Notes: generated from the letters alone by a model not told the origin. 64,000 nucleotides of DNA from Candidatus Hebobacterum abditum (GCA_029821875.1 JALGXW010000021.1:1-64000), one strand, 5' to 3'; shown: positions 41,491 through 51,072, counted from the first letter of the stretch. Program-made: numbers and translations.

Positions 41491-42255
41491 ATGGTCAGGG
41501 CCGTAGGCCATCAGGTACTCGCCGCGCTTCACTTCGTCGGTGACAGCGTCGTGCTCTTCCTCCGGGCACTGGCCTACCCGCTGCAGGGGCACATCGGTTT
41601 CCGCCGCACGATGCAGCAGATGGCCATTGCAGGAGCCGACTCCCTGCCCATTGCTGCCGTCACGCTTTTCTTCGTGGGCCTGGCCTGGGGGTGGAACACG
41701 GCTGGCCAGATGGTGCGCTACGGCGCCACGAGCTACTACGGCGGAACCACCGCCCTCGCCATCGCCCGGGAGCTCGCGCCTGCCCTCTGCGGCGTCGTCG
41801 TGGCCGCCCGGGTCGGCTCAGCCTTCGCGGCAGAGCTGGGCACGATGACCGTCACCGAGCAGGTCGACGCGCTCCGCGCCCTCGCCGTCAACCCAGTCTA
41901 CTACCTCGTCGTTCCCCGGCTCACAGCCTGCGTCGTCATGCTTCCCATCCTCACCATCGTAGCCATTGCCTCCGGCCTCCTCGGCGCCTTCATCATGGCG
42001 CTCCACTTCGGCGTCAGCGCTGTCGAGTACATGTCCTCCGTTCAGCGCTTGCTCGGGAACGATGACCTCTTCGGCGGCATCGCCAAGACCCTCGTCTTCG
42101 GGCTCATCATCGCCATCGTCGGGTGCCGACAGGGCCTTCGCGCCACCGGCGGCGCGGCCGGTGTCGGACGCGCCACCATCAGCGCGGTTGTCCTGAGCAT
42201 CGTCCTCATCTACGTCACCAACCTGTTCCTCACCGCGGCGATATTCGGCAAATGA
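41491..42255 (+). CDS. mlaE: MlaE-family lipid ABC transporter permease
   Basis: A 254-residue membrane protein of the MlaE/TrbL-like permease family, with about five helices. Conserved features are FRRTMQQMAIAGADSLPIAAVTL, the family signature ELAPALCGVVVAARVGSAFAAELGTMTVTEQVDALRAL (split across two helices), and a C-terminal GCRQGLRATGGAAGVGRAT loop. With MlaF and MlaD it carries phospholipids between inner and outer membranes. It starts 6 bases after pdxT and ends 1 base before mlaF. The linkage to vitamin B6 genes is probably just operon order. Confidence 0.93.
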   Translation: MVRAVGHQVLAALHFVGDSVVLFLRALAYPLQGHIGFRRTMQQMAIAGADSLPIAAVTLFFVGLAWGWNTAGQMVRYGATSYYGGTTALAIARELAPALCGVVVAARVGSAFAAELGTMTVTEQVDALRALAVNPVYYLVVPRLTACVVMLPILTIVAIASGLLGAFIMALHFGVSAVEYMSSVQRLLGNDDLFGGIAKTLVFGLIIAIVGCRQGLRATGGAAGVGRATISAVVLSIVLIYVTNLFLTAAIFGK

Positions 42256-42256
42256 C

Positions 42257-43045
42257 ATGCAGGACACACTGGCTCCGCCGATACAACTGGAGGGTCTCAG
42301 CTACGCTGTAGACGGCGCCGTTATCCTCGACGACGTCGATCTCTCCGTGGCCCCGCGGGAGATCGTCGGCATCATGGGGCGCAGCGGCACCGGCAAGACG
42401 ACCATCCTCCGGCTCATCATGCGGCTCATCAAGCCCACCACGGGCCGCATCCACATCAACGACGAGGACATCACCGACCTGCGCGAGCGCGATCTGGACC
42501 GCATCCGCGCCGGCATGGGCATGATTTTCCAGGGAGCGGCTCTCTTCGATTCGCTGACGGTGGCGGAGAACGTCGGCTTTGCGCTCGTCGAACATCGACT
42601 TCTGCCGGCCCACGAGATACCGGACCGCGTTCGCGACCTGCTGGACATGGTCGATATGGCCGGCACCGAGCACCTCCTCCCCGCCCAGCTCTCCGGCGGC
42701 ATGCGCAAGCGCGTCGGCATCGCCCGCGCGCTCGCCCGGCGGCCCGCCATCGTGCTCTACGACGAGCCGACCGCCGGCCTCGACCCCATTTCCGCAGCCG
42801 CCATCGACGGCCTCGTGGTACGGCTCCGCAGCCAGGTCGACGTCACTTCCGTAATTGTGTCGCACGACGTCCACAGCCTCCGCCGCGTTGCCGACCGCGT
42901 CGCCGTGCTCCACCAGGGGCGCTTTCTCGCCGTCGATGCCGTCGAACGGCTTGAGCATAGCCACGATCCAGCGGTTCGCCAGTTCCTCTCCGGGAGCCCC
43001 GAGGGCCCCATGACTGAAGAACCCCAGATGCTGAACGGAGGCTAG
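42257..43045 (+). CDS. mlaF: MlaF-type ABC transporter ATP-binding protein
   Basis: A 262-residue ATPase. Walker A is GRSGTGKTT, the signature is LSGGMRKRVGIAR and Walker B is IVLYDEPTAGLDP, followed by the switch His in VSHDVHS. This pattern (LSGGM.KRV) is the MlaF/Ttg2A type. It powers the MlaE permease. No MlaB or MlaC gene is present. Confidence 0.94.
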   Translation: MQDTLAPPIQLEGLSYAVDGAVILDDVDLSVAPREIVGIMGRSGTGKTTILRLIMRLIKPTTGRIHINDEDITDLRERDLDRIRAGMGMIFQGAALFDSLTVAENVGFALVEHRLLPAHEIPDRVRDLLDMVDMAGTEHLLPAQLSGGMRKRVGIARALARRPAIVLYDEPTAGLDPISAAAIDGLVVRLRSQVDVTSVIVSHDVHSLRRVADRVAVLHQGRFLAVDAVERLEHSHDPAVRQFLSGSPEGPMTEEPQMLNGG

Positions 43046-43049
43046 TCAC

Positions 43050-44432
43050 ATGCGCCCTGGAGCCGAGATCAAGGTGGGGATCATCACGCTGATCGCGATC
43101 ATCCTCGTCGGCGCCTACCTCTTCTACGTCCGCGGCTACATCGCGGCCGCCGCCACCTACCAGGTCTGCGTCACCTTCGAGAGCGCCCGCGGCCTCGAGC
43201 GTGGCGATCCCGTCCGCATGGTCGGCGTCAGGATCGGCAAGGTTAATGCCGTGGAGATCAACCCAGACCTCGAGGCCGATGTCACCCTCGCCATCGACGA
43301 ACGCTACGAGCTCTACGATAGCTACAAGTTCCAGATCGCCGCCAGCGGGATCATCCCGGAGCGCTTCGTCGAGGTCGTGCCCGCGCCCCCGGACCCCTAC
43401 GCCACGAAGATGGACGACGGCTTCTGTGTCGACGGCGTCATCCAGCCGACCCTCCGGGACCTCTCGGCTGCAGGCAGCGAACTGCTGGCGAACCTCAACC
43501 GCACCTCTCGCGCCCTCAACGTGGTCCTCACCGACCAGGAGATCCTGATGGGGCTCCGCTCGACCCTCGAGGCGTTCGAAGCCGCGGCCTCGGATGCCTC
43601 CAAGGTGGCCGCCGCGACCGCCTCCCTGGCCGAGGAGTTGACGCCCGAGATGACGGCCGCTTTGAGGAACCTGGAGGGCGCCTTCGCGGACGTGCGGGCG
43701 GTCACCGCGGACCTTCGACTGCGCGTCACGGAGGGTGGCGCCCTCGACGATGTCGAGGAAACTGTCAGGTACGCACGACAGACCGCGGCCAATGCCGCCG
43801 AGGCCTCCGCGAAGCTGGCCGCGCTGACGAGCGATCCTGAGATTGAAGGGCAAGTGCGCGAGGCCGTCGCCAACATCCGCGACGCCTCCCGGTCTGCCAA
43901 ACAGGTCGGAGAGGACCTGGAGGACTTCTCCGCCGAACTCAGCGCAGCCGCCCCCGTTGTCGCCAAGGTCGCTGGCGAAGCCGAGGAGATCGCCGGCGAC
44001 GTTGAGGCGGTGCGCGAGGCCCTGGAGGCTCCGGAGATCACCGCCACCTTCGATGTCAGCTACAGCGGCAAAGCTGATCGCTGGTTCCCCACCGGCTACC
44101 TCGACTTTCACACGAGATCCGACCGCTTCTTCCGCCTCGGGATCGACGACATCGGCGAAGGCAACGAGCTCAACGCCCAGTTGGGCGACCGCCACGAGCG
44201 CATCGCCGTGCGCTATGGCCTTGTCCGGTCCCGCCTCGGGTTTGGGATCGACTTCGACCTCCCCCGCCGCTCATCTATCTCGCTCGACATCTTCGACCCG
44301 AACAACGTCCGGGCCGACATCTACGCAGACATCCCCGTCCTGCCAGAGCGCGCGAACTGGAGCATTCTGCTCGGCGCGCGCAATATCGGCGAGGATGAGC
44401 TCCTCGTCGGGGGTATAAGACTCAAGAGATAA
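43050..44432 (+). CDS. mlaD: MlaD/MCE-domain protein with long helical region and C-terminal beta-rich end
   Basis: A 460-residue protein. One membrane helix (about 6-27) precedes an MCE domain (about 32-112, YQVCVTFESARGLERGDPVRMVGVRIG). A long Ala/Glu-rich helical segment (about 140-325) then suggests a coiled-coil tube. The last 130 residues alternate polar and aromatic/hydrophobic residues (YLDFHTRSDRFFRLGID, then IAVRYGLVRSRLGFGIDFDL) like amphipathic beta-strands, as if a beta-barrel end were attached. In Mla-type systems MCE rings bridge the periplasm. The gene follows mlaF after 4 bases. Confidence 0.88.
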   Translation: MRPGAEIKVGIITLIAIILVGAYLFYVRGYIAAAATYQVCVTFESARGLERGDPVRMVGVRIGKVNAVEINPDLEADVTLAIDERYELYDSYKFQIAASGIIPERFVEVVPAPPDPYATKMDDGFCVDGVIQPTLRDLSAAGSELLANLNRTSRALNVVLTDQEILMGLRSTLEAFEAAASDASKVAAATASLAEELTPEMTAALRNLEGAFADVRAVTADLRLRVTEGGALDDVEETVRYARQTAANAAEASAKLAALTSDPEIEGQVREAVANIRDASRSAKQVGEDLEDFSAELSAAAPVVAKVAGEAEEIAGDVEAVREALEAPEITATFDVSYSGKADRWFPTGYLDFHTRSDRFFRLGIDDIGEGNELNAQLGDRHERIAVRYGLVRSRLGFGIDFDLPRRSSISLDIFDPNNVRADIYADIPVLPERANWSILLGARNIGEDELLVGGIRLKR

Positions 44433-44467
44433 CAGACTGCTGAGAGCCCTGCCGGGAGTAGCCCCAG

Positions 44468-45313
44468 ATGCCCAAGCCCCGTGTCGCCATCGCCCACGGC
44501 GACGATCCTTTTCCGATGGTGCGCCAGGCCCTGCAGCACATCGGCGCCGAGGCGGTGGTCAGCCCCGACGACCGCGTCGTCCTCAAGCCCAACTACGTGG
44601 AACCGAGGATGCCCGACGCCGGGGCCACCACCGACCCCCGCGTTATCGAGGCGGTCATCGCGTGGCTGCAGGAAGAGCTCGGCGCCAAGAACATCACCGT
44701 CGCCGAGAGCACCTGGGAGAGAGAGCGCACCCAGCGCGCCTTCGACATGGTCGGCCTGCCGCAGATGGCCGAGCGCAGAGGCGTGCGGCTGCTGAATCTC
44801 TACGACGACGAGCACGTGACGGTGCAGATACCGGAGGCGCTCTCGCTCGAGAGCGTCGTCCTTCCCAAGACGGTGCTGGAGGCCGATTGCCTCATCAGCA
44901 TTCCCAAGCTCAAGTGCCACAGCATGGCCTACATCACCCTCGGCCTCAAGAACCTCATGGGCGCGGTCTTCCCCGACAAGGAGATCATGCACCGAAGCCT
45001 CCACGAGCGGCTGTGTGACCTCGCAAGTGTCCTGCCCGCCAAGCTGACCGTCATAGACGGCCTCATCGGCTCCGAGCGCCACGAGACCTCCGGCTCGCCC
45101 GTGCAGACGGATGTGATCGTGGCCGGGGCCGACCCGGTGGCCACCGATGCGGTGGGCGCGATGGTGATGGGGATCGACCCGAAGCGGGTGAAGCACCTCA
45201 GGCTCTGCTCCCGCAGAGGTCTGGGAGAGCACCGCCCCGACCACATCGATCTCGTCGGCGCGCCCCTCAACCAGGTTCGCAAGCCCTACCGCCGCCCCTC
45301 CGCCTACGCCTGA
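44468..45313 (+). CDS. DUF362 domain protein
   Basis: A 281-residue protein of the DUF362 family: RVVLKPNYVEPR, then a conserved block IPKLKCHSMAYITLGLKNLMG and a C-terminal AGADPVATDAVGAMVMG. Many DUF362 proteins also contain a 4Fe-4S ferredoxin end; no such Cys cluster is seen here. The function is not known. It starts 35 bases after mlaD and may be co-transcribed with it. Confidence 0.85.
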   Translation: MPKPRVAIAHGDDPFPMVRQALQHIGAEAVVSPDDRVVLKPNYVEPRMPDAGATTDPRVIEAVIAWLQEELGAKNITVAESTWERERTQRAFDMVGLPQMAERRGVRLLNLYDDEHVTVQIPEALSLESVVLPKTVLEADCLISIPKLKCHSMAYITLGLKNLMGAVFPDKEIMHRSLHERLCDLASVLPAKLTVIDGLIGSERHETSGSPVQTDVIVAGADPVATDAVGAMVMGIDPKRVKHLRLCSRRGLGEHRPDHIDLVGAPLNQVRKPYRRPSAYA

Positions 45314-45420
45314 TGGCCCCACGGAAACGGGGCGAGTTGCCTGTTTGTTGCTTGTCCGGTTTGCGGTGTAAGACCTGGTGCGTTAGCATAGAGGTCCGCG
45401 GGGCGGAGGCAAGTGCGACG

Positions 45421-46263
45421 ATGAACCTGCTCGATCTGCTGAACCGACCCATTCCTCCGGAGCCATGGAGCGAGGGCGACAACATCCCCTGGAGCGATCC
45501 CGGCTTCAGCGAGCGGATGCTGAAGGAGCATCTCTCACAGGATCACGATGCCGCCAGCCGCCGCGGCGCGATCATCGATCAGCATGTCGCCTGGATCCAC
45601 AGCGACGTGCTGTCGGGCACGCCAGCGAAGGTGCTCGACCTGGGTTGTGGACCAGGGCTCTACACAAGTCGCCTCGCCAGGTTGGGACACGAGTGCGTCG
45701 GGATCGACTACTCGCCTGCGTCCATCGCCCACGCGGCGGAAGAAGCGCGCCGCGAAGACCTCCGCTGTGAGTATCGCCAGGAGGACATCAGGCGGGCGGA
45801 GTACGGCGGGACCTCCGGCCTGGCCATGCTCATCAACGGGGAGTTCAACGTCTTCGCCCCAGACGGCGCGAAGGAGGTCCTCCGCAAGTGTCATTCAGCG
45901 CTGGGGCCCGGAGGGAATCTTGTGCTCGAGCCGCACACCTTCGACGCGCTCAGGTGTCGGGGAGAGGCGGGAACGTCGTGGTACTCGGCTGACTGCGCTC
46001 TGTTCTCTGCTCGCCCGCATCTGGTCCTAGAGGAGAGCTTCTGGCACGCCGACGTTCACGTCGCTACCACGCGGCACGTCGTTGTGGATTCCGCCACCGG
46101 TGATGTGACCATCCATGCCGCGAGCTACCAGGCCTACACGAAGGAGGAATACCAGTCTGCCCTGGAGGAGTGCGGCTTCCATGATGTCCGATTCCATGCC
46201 TCTCTGACCGGACGCGCGGACCAGTCTTCCCCCGAATACCTGGTCCTTGTTGCGCGCAAATAG
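45421..46263 (+). CDS. SAM-dependent class I methyltransferase
   Basis: About 280 residues from ATG at 45421, chosen over 45313 because the first 36 residues of the longer frame lack family character. Motif I is VLDLGCGPGLYTSRLARLG, and the SAM-binding acid is in VGIDYS. Later motifs include LGPGGNLVLEPHTFD. The substrate is not evident. It ends the plus-strand run that started with pdxS. Confidence 0.87.
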   Translation: MNLLDLLNRPIPPEPWSEGDNIPWSDPGFSERMLKEHLSQDHDAASRRGAIIDQHVAWIHSDVLSGTPAKVLDLGCGPGLYTSRLARLGHECVGIDYSPASIAHAAEEARREDLRCEYRQEDIRRAEYGGTSGLAMLINGEFNVFAPDGAKEVLRKCHSALGPGGNLVLEPHTFDALRCRGEAGTSWYSADCALFSARPHLVLEESFWHADVHVATTRHVVVDSATGDVTIHAASYQAYTKEEYQSALEECGFHDVRFHASLTGRADQSSPEYLVLVARK

Positions 46264-46549
46264 GCGGAGTTCCTCCTGAGGAGAAGGCCGGTCACGGCGC
46301 TACAATGCGCTTGGCCTTCGGGTGTGTGCAGGAAGGAAACGATCCTGGGATCGGAAGCCCCTCTGTTCCCGACGAGGTCGGGGTCTCGATGACAGGAACG
46401 CTCCGACCAGGAAGTCACGGCTGCGAAATCGCTCGCCGCCCGGCCGCGAGCGCATCCCTATGTCGCCCCCCAGCTCTCGTCTCTCGGGCCAGGAGGGTCC
46501 ACACTCGCTGTGAACCCGGTATCCTGGACTCGCCTAATCCCCAAAGGAT

Positions 46550-47914
46550 CTACGTCGTATTGGCCGCACCCGCCGGCTTGGCGCGCTGCTGCGCGGGCAG
46601 ACGGTTGTGTATGCCCTTGCCGCGGTGGATGCCCCGGTAGCTGAGGTTCACGAAGAGACGGCCGAGGAACTTCCTCCGCACAGTGAAGCTGCGCTTGAGG
46701 ATCGAGGGTATGGAGTAGAAGCGGCCGTAGACATGCTTCTGCCCCTCCCGCAGTTCGAGGTCGGTCATGTGCCGGGGCCGGAACACGACGTTGCTCATGG
46801 TGTAGTGCGACCAGTCGTGATCCAGAATCCTGTTTTCGTCCTCGAGCTGCTGGCGCATCGCCGTGCCCGGGAAGGGAGTGAGCACCGCGAACTGAGCGGC
46901 GACCAGTTTGTGCCGCTCCGCGAACTCTACTGTCCTGGCGAAGACGCCGCAGTCATCTCCATCGAGCCCGAGCACGAATGAGCCAATGATCTCGATACCG
47001 GCCTTGTGGATCGCGGTGATGGCCGCACCCATGTCAGTCCCCACGTTAGGGACTTTGTGCGTCGCTCGCAGGTTCTCTTGCGAGAGCGATTCCAGGCCCA
47101 CGAACATCGCCTGGCAGCCACTGCGCGCGGCGAGGGAGAGCAGCTCGGGATCCCTGGCCATGGTCAGGTCGGCCTGGCCGATCCAGCGGCGCTTGAGTGG
47201 GATCAGTGCTTCGAACAGCTCCTTCGCCCGCCGGGCATGGCCTGCGATGTTGTCATCAACGAACCCGACCCATCCACCGGATAGTGATCGGACTTCCTCC
47301 ACCACCTCGGGAACGGGGCGGAAGCGGTACTGCCTGCCCGACACGGTGCTCACCGTGCAGAAAGCGCACGCATTCGGGCACCCTCGCGCGGTCTGGACGA
47401 TATTGGTGGTGAGATAGCGCTCGACCTGGAGCAGTTCGCGACGAGGGCGCGGAAGCCCCACGAGGTCGGAGTAACCCACACGGCTGTACCGCGGCTTGAG
47501 GCGACCTGCTGCCAGGTCCGCCAGCACCTCTCGCCACACCGGCTCGGCCTCCCCGATCACGACCGCGTCCGCGTGAGCGGCGGCCTCATCGGGCATCACC
47601 GTGGGGTGAATGCCACCAATGACAACGGGGATTCCTCGCTCCCGGAAGGCATCGGCGATGGCGTAGGCGCGGGGCGCGGAGGCCGTCATGCAGGTGATCG
47701 CCACCCAGTCCGCATCGGCGTTGACATCGACCGGCTCGACGTTCTCGTCCACGAGCCGTACATCCACGTCGGACGGCGTCAGGCCGGCCAGCAGCGGCAG
47801 GACCAGTGGAGGCGCCAGCACCTTGCCGCCACCCCACCAGCCTTGCGACCACGCCGGCGCGATGATGAGCAGCTTCGGTCGGTCCTTCGTCATGCTCCTC
47901 TCACAATCCGCCAT
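46550..47914 (-). CDS. Radical SAM protein with B12-binding domain
   Basis: A 454-residue enzyme. The N-terminal part (about 20-150) is a cobalamin-binding Rossmann fold, with VVIGGIHPTVMPDEA and VVIGEAE typical of the class. The radical SAM cluster is CPNACAFC (C-x3-C-x2-C). The closing region (about 380-450) holds the DUF4070-like segment of this B12-radical SAM group. Such enzymes build bonds at unreactive carbons in lipid, hopanoid or antibiotic pathways; the product is not clear. It precedes, on the same strand, no recognised partner; the glycan module lies upstream of it by 37 bases. Confidence 0.85.
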   Translation of the reverse strand: MADCERSMTKDRPKLLIIAPAWSQGWWGGGKVLAPPLVLPLLAGLTPSDVDVRLVDENVEPVDVNADADWVAITCMTASAPRAYAIADAFRERGIPVVIGGIHPTVMPDEAAAHADAVVIGEAEPVWREVLADLAAGRLKPRYSRVGYSDLVGLPRPRRELLQVERYLTTNIVQTARGCPNACAFCTVSTVSGRQYRFRPVPEVVEEVRSLSGGWVGFVDDNIAGHARRAKELFEALIPLKRRWIGQADLTMARDPELLSLAARSGCQAMFVGLESLSQENLRATHKVPNVGTDMGAAITAIHKAGIEIIGSFVLGLDGDDCGVFARTVEFAERHKLVAAQFAVLTPFPGTAMRQQLEDENRILDHDWSHYTMSNVVFRPRHMTDLELREGQKHVYGRFYSIPSILKRSFTVRRKFLGRLFVNLSYRGIHRGKGIHNRLPAQQRAKPAGAANTT

Positions 47915-47951
47915 CCCGATCCCATTGGGATCGCCACGAAGACTGCCGGGT

Positions 47952-49124
47952 CTAGCTTCCCGGAAGAACCCGGGGAGAGGCGGTCGACGCCAGCTGCTCG
48001 ACGCGCTTCATCCCCGACGCGGCCGGGACGGATTCACTGCTCATTTGCCCCCTCAGCGTCTTGTCGGCCGCGCGTTGGGCCACCTCCGCCATGGCGAGCC
48101 GCGCCAGGAGCAGGGAGACCACGGATTCTGCCCCCCGGTTCTCATTGACTCGCCCCTCCATAAGCGCATCGAAGCAGCCGCCGGTCTCGGGGTCATGGAG
48201 GGACAGTCCCTGCAGGTTGCGTCCGAAGAACCATTCCAGCGCGCGCCGGGCGCGGCGGAGATGCTTCACATCGCCGGTCGCATCGTGGCCTGCGAGAGAA
48301 GCCTCCACCATGAGCCCGGCTTCGATCGGCTGCTGATCGTAGAGCGCGGGGGTGACATCCCCGTCGGGCTGCAGCCACTCGCGATTGCCCACCACCGCGA
48401 GCGTGTCGCGGAGGGAGGTCTTCTTCACCAGGAAGTCCATGGCCTGCTCGGCGACGGCCAGGTACTCCTCGTCGCCGAGGAGCTGGTGGGCGCGGTACAG
48501 CGCCTTCGGCAAAGCTGCGTTGGCATAGGTGAACTCGGGCAGAATCCATTCCCAGCCGGGCCGTGTGTGCTCGCGGCAGCGGTGCACGAGGTAGTCGGCC
48601 AAGGGTCTGGCGAGCTGCTCTGCCCTGAGCACGTCGCCGCGGGTAGAGTGGGACCACCAGTGCAGCCCGACGATGCAGTAGGCCTTGCTGCGAGGATGCT
48701 CCAGCGCCTCTACCCAGGGAAGGGCTTGGTGCAGCATTCGCTCCGCCGGCCCCACCATGCCGCTCTCGATCGGCGTAACGAGCACATGGGCCAGCGCCCA
48801 CAGGGCGCGGCCGAAGGCATCCTCGGAGCCCACCGTGTCCATCGGCCTGCGGTCGTAGGAGACGAAGTTGTGGAAGCGGCCCTCAGGAGTCTGCGCGTAC
48901 ATCAGGAATGCCAAGTAGCGGTAGGCCAGGTCGCGGCTCAGCTGGTCCCCATAGAGCCGATGGTGCTTCAGGACCACCACCAGAGCGCGTGCGTTGTCAT
49001 CCGTGGTGTAGCCAGTGCGGAAATCCGGGATGCTGTAGTTGGCGTGCTGGATTAGCCCAAAGCAGTCGGTCATCCGCGCCAGGTGATCCAACGAGACAGG
49101 TTGGTTCAGCTCGGGGCAGATCAT
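47952..49124 (-). CDS. (alpha/alpha)6-barrel glycosidase-like protein
   Basis: A 390-residue protein of mostly helical composition with repeated helix-pair signatures such as AYRYLAFLMYAQTPEGRFHNFVSYD and EWFFGRNLQGLSLHD. The first residues have TGYTTDDNARALVV, and later WILPEFTYANAALPKALYRA and YDQQPIEAGLMVEA. This matches six-hairpin glycosidases and related epimerases that often sit beside glycosyltransferases. The C-terminal 40 residues look disordered. It overlaps the GT4 gene by 4 bases (ATGA), so the two proteins probably act on the same glycan. Confidence 0.75.
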   Translation of the reverse strand: MICPELNQPVSLDHLARMTDCFGLIQHANYSIPDFRTGYTTDDNARALVVVLKHHRLYGDQLSRDLAYRYLAFLMYAQTPEGRFHNFVSYDRRPMDTVGSEDAFGRALWALAHVLVTPIESGMVGPAERMLHQALPWVEALEHPRSKAYCIVGLHWWSHSTRGDVLRAEQLARPLADYLVHRCREHTRPGWEWILPEFTYANAALPKALYRAHQLLGDEEYLAVAEQAMDFLVKKTSLRDTLAVVGNREWLQPDGDVTPALYDQQPIEAGLMVEASLAGHDATGDVKHLRRARRALEWFFGRNLQGLSLHDPETGGCFDALMEGRVNENRGAESVVSLLLARLAMAEVAQRAADKTLRGQMSSESVPAASGMKRVEQLASTASPRVLPGS

Positions 49125-50407
49125 CGCGCGGCGCTTCCGGTAGCCGATGGCGTCGCCGGCGCGGTCACTGGGATCACCACGGCCGGGCCCGGCCGCGGCC
49201 TGGGCAGCTGTCTGAGTACCTCGCGGAGCAGGTTCCGGTAGCGCGTTCCCACCTCCGTCCAGAGCAGACGCCGGCCGTAGGCACGAGTCCGCCGCTCCAT
49301 CTGCGCCTGCAGTGCAGGCGCATCCAGCACTCGCAGGGCCGCCTCCGAGATGGATGATGCGCTGGCGAAGTCGACCAGCAGGCCGCGCTCTCCCCCCAAC
49401 AGGAATCTGGCGTGAAGATAGGCTGTGGAGATGATCGCCCTACCCGCGGCGACTGCGTAGGCAAGCGTCCCGCTGCAGATCTGGTGCGGGTCGACATAGG
49501 GAGTGATGTAGATGTCGCTGGCCGCCAGGTAGCTGATGATTTCGTCCTTAGTCAGGTAACGGTTCACGAACCGGACCGACTCCTCGACTCCGACTTCTCC
49601 GATCAGGCGGGTCAGCGACTCGCGGTACTCATCAGCGCCGTCGCGGATTGCGTCGGGATGGGTCTCGCCGACGATCAAATAGACTAGCTCTGGGTGGTGC
49701 TCCAGCACGCGCGGAAGCGCCTGGATGGCGTACTCCAGCCCCTTCCCAGCCCCCACCAGGCCGAACGTGCACATCACCTTCTTGCCGCTGAGGCCCAGCT
49801 GCTGCTTGATCGCTTCCCGTGGCTGGGTAGAAGGTGGAGGCGCACCGTGGTTGATGAAGGCGACTTTCGATGGCGCGACACCGTAGTCGCGACGCAGGAT
49901 CTGGGTGGCGATAGGGTTCATCACCATCACCCGCTCCGACTTCTCCGCCAGCGCCCGGATCATGTCGCGGGTCTTCTGGTTCGGTTCGGGCAGCACGGTA
50001 TGCAGGTTGGCGACCACCGGCTTGTCAATGGTGCTGAGGAACCGGTATATGCTCCGGCCCTCCATGCCCCCGTAGATGCCGAACTCGTGCTGGATGCTGA
50101 CCACGTCTGCAGGCGAGTCGTTGATGAACTCCGCCGCGGCCTGGTAGTCTTTCTCGTTGCGGTCGTCCACTACATGAACTACAGGGCGGGAGTACTGGTG
50201 GTATCTGGCGCCACCCTCCATGGCGATCACAACTGGCTCGGGGAATGCTCCGCCACCCCCAGTGGCCTGTATCAGATCCTCACAGAAGGTGGCAATCCCG
50301 CATTCCCGCGGGGGATAGGTGCTGAGATAGGCCACCTTGACCTGCTCGGCTCGTGCCGGAAGAACGCGTGCTTTCAGGGCGTCTACGTATACCCTCGCCA
50401 CAGTCAT
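49121..50407 (-). CDS. GT4-family glycosyltransferase
   Basis: A 428-residue retaining glycosyltransferase with GT-B fold. Segments include YLSTYPPRECGIATFCEDLI at the N-terminus and IQHEFGIYGG in the acceptor domain. The donor domain has FGLVGAGKGLEYAIQALPRVLE and the acid motif ITPYVDPHQICSGTLAYAVAAGRAIIST. It transfers a nucleotide-activated sugar. An AAAGGA site precedes the ATG. The C-terminal tail (about 395-428) is Pro- and Ala-rich. Confidence 0.9.
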   Translation of the reverse strand: MTVARVYVDALKARVLPARAEQVKVAYLSTYPPRECGIATFCEDLIQATGGGGAFPEPVVIAMEGGARYHQYSRPVVHVVDDRNEKDYQAAAEFINDSPADVVSIQHEFGIYGGMEGRSIYRFLSTIDKPVVANLHTVLPEPNQKTRDMIRALAEKSERVMVMNPIATQILRRDYGVAPSKVAFINHGAPPPSTQPREAIKQQLGLSGKKVMCTFGLVGAGKGLEYAIQALPRVLEHHPELVYLIVGETHPDAIRDGADEYRESLTRLIGEVGVEESVRFVNRYLTKDEIISYLAASDIYITPYVDPHQICSGTLAYAVAAGRAIISTAYLHARFLLGGERGLLVDFASASSISEAALRVLDAPALQAQMERRTRAYGRRLLWTEVGTRYRNLLREVLRQLPRPRPGPAVVIPVTAPATPSATGSAAR

Positions 50408-50459
50408 ATCTGTCCTTTCTGTCTCGCGCTAGCAGACCGGCCGGTCGGGCACTGCCCCC

Positions 50460-50651
50460 CTAGCGTCGGAAGTGTCTCCTGCGGGGGCGCCTGGTGGCCC
50501 GTTCAGCGGCCCTGGCGGCACTTCGCTTCTGGTGGCAGCTTGAGCACAGGCGGGGCGGCGGGTAGCCCAGCCGCTCGTCCTCAGTCCACTCCGCCTCCGC
50601 GTAGACGAAAGGCTCCTCACAGGCTTCGCACTGAAGCTCCCGGTCGGCCAT
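50460..50651 (-). CDS. Small zinc-ribbon protein
   Basis: A 63-residue protein with LQCEACEEPFVYAEAEW and RLCSSCHQKR, two C-x2-C knuckles. The C-terminus is highly basic (RAAERATRRPRRRHFRR). It starts 2 bases after the RRM gene's stop, so it is co-translated with it and may bind RNA or the ribosome. Very similar small proteins accompany RNA-binding proteins in many bacteria. Confidence 0.82.
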   Translation of the reverse strand: MADRELQCEACEEPFVYAEAEWTEDERLGYPPPRLCSSCHQKRSAARAAERATRRPRRRHFRR

Positions 50652-50653
50652 GC

Positions 50654-50947
50654 CTACCAGCGACGCCTGCCGCCGCCGAAGCCGCCACCACGACGGTCCC
50701 CGCCTCCGCCACCGCGCTCGCGCCGCGGGCGAGCCTCACTGACGTTGATAGCGCGACCATCCACCTCACGCCCGTTCATCGCCGCGATCGCATCAGCGGC
50801 CTTCTCTTCCGGCACGTCCACGAAGCCGAACCCCTTGTCGGCAATCAGACGCGCTTCCGTAGGCTCGTACTCCGCGAACAGCTCCCGCAGTGAAGTCTCC
50901 GTTACGGAGTAGCTCAGGTTCCCAACATACAGACTCTTAGTGGCCAC
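50654..50947 (-). CDS. RRM-type RNA-binding protein with Gly/Arg-rich tail
   Basis: About 97 residues. The start is GTG at 50947, behind an AAAGGAGG site. RNP2 is LYVGNLSY, and RNP1 is KGFGFVDV, in a single RNA-recognition motif. The tail (GGGGGDRRGGGFGGGRRRW) resembles those of cyanobacterial and other cold-inducible RNA-binding proteins. Together with the nearby DEAD-box helicase this points to RNA handling at low temperature. Confidence 0.9.
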   Translation of the reverse strand: MATKSLYVGNLSYSVTETSLRELFAEYEPTEARLIADKGFGFVDVPEEKAADAIAAMNGREVDGRAINVSEARPRRERGGGGGDRRGGGFGGGRRRW

Positions 50948-51072
50948 AGTGGCCTCCTTTCGCTGCGGCCTGGCTCCGCCGTGCGAGCACGCCACATCCT
51001 GCCGAAGCGCCAGCTTCCTTACCGCGGGCCAGGCCGCGGTGCAACGGAACCGACGCCCATCGCGACTACATA

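Noticed and set aside
47688..49055. A 455-codon plus-strand frame opposite the glycan genes
   Set aside because: It has no recognisable motif and overlaps well-supported minus-strand genes.
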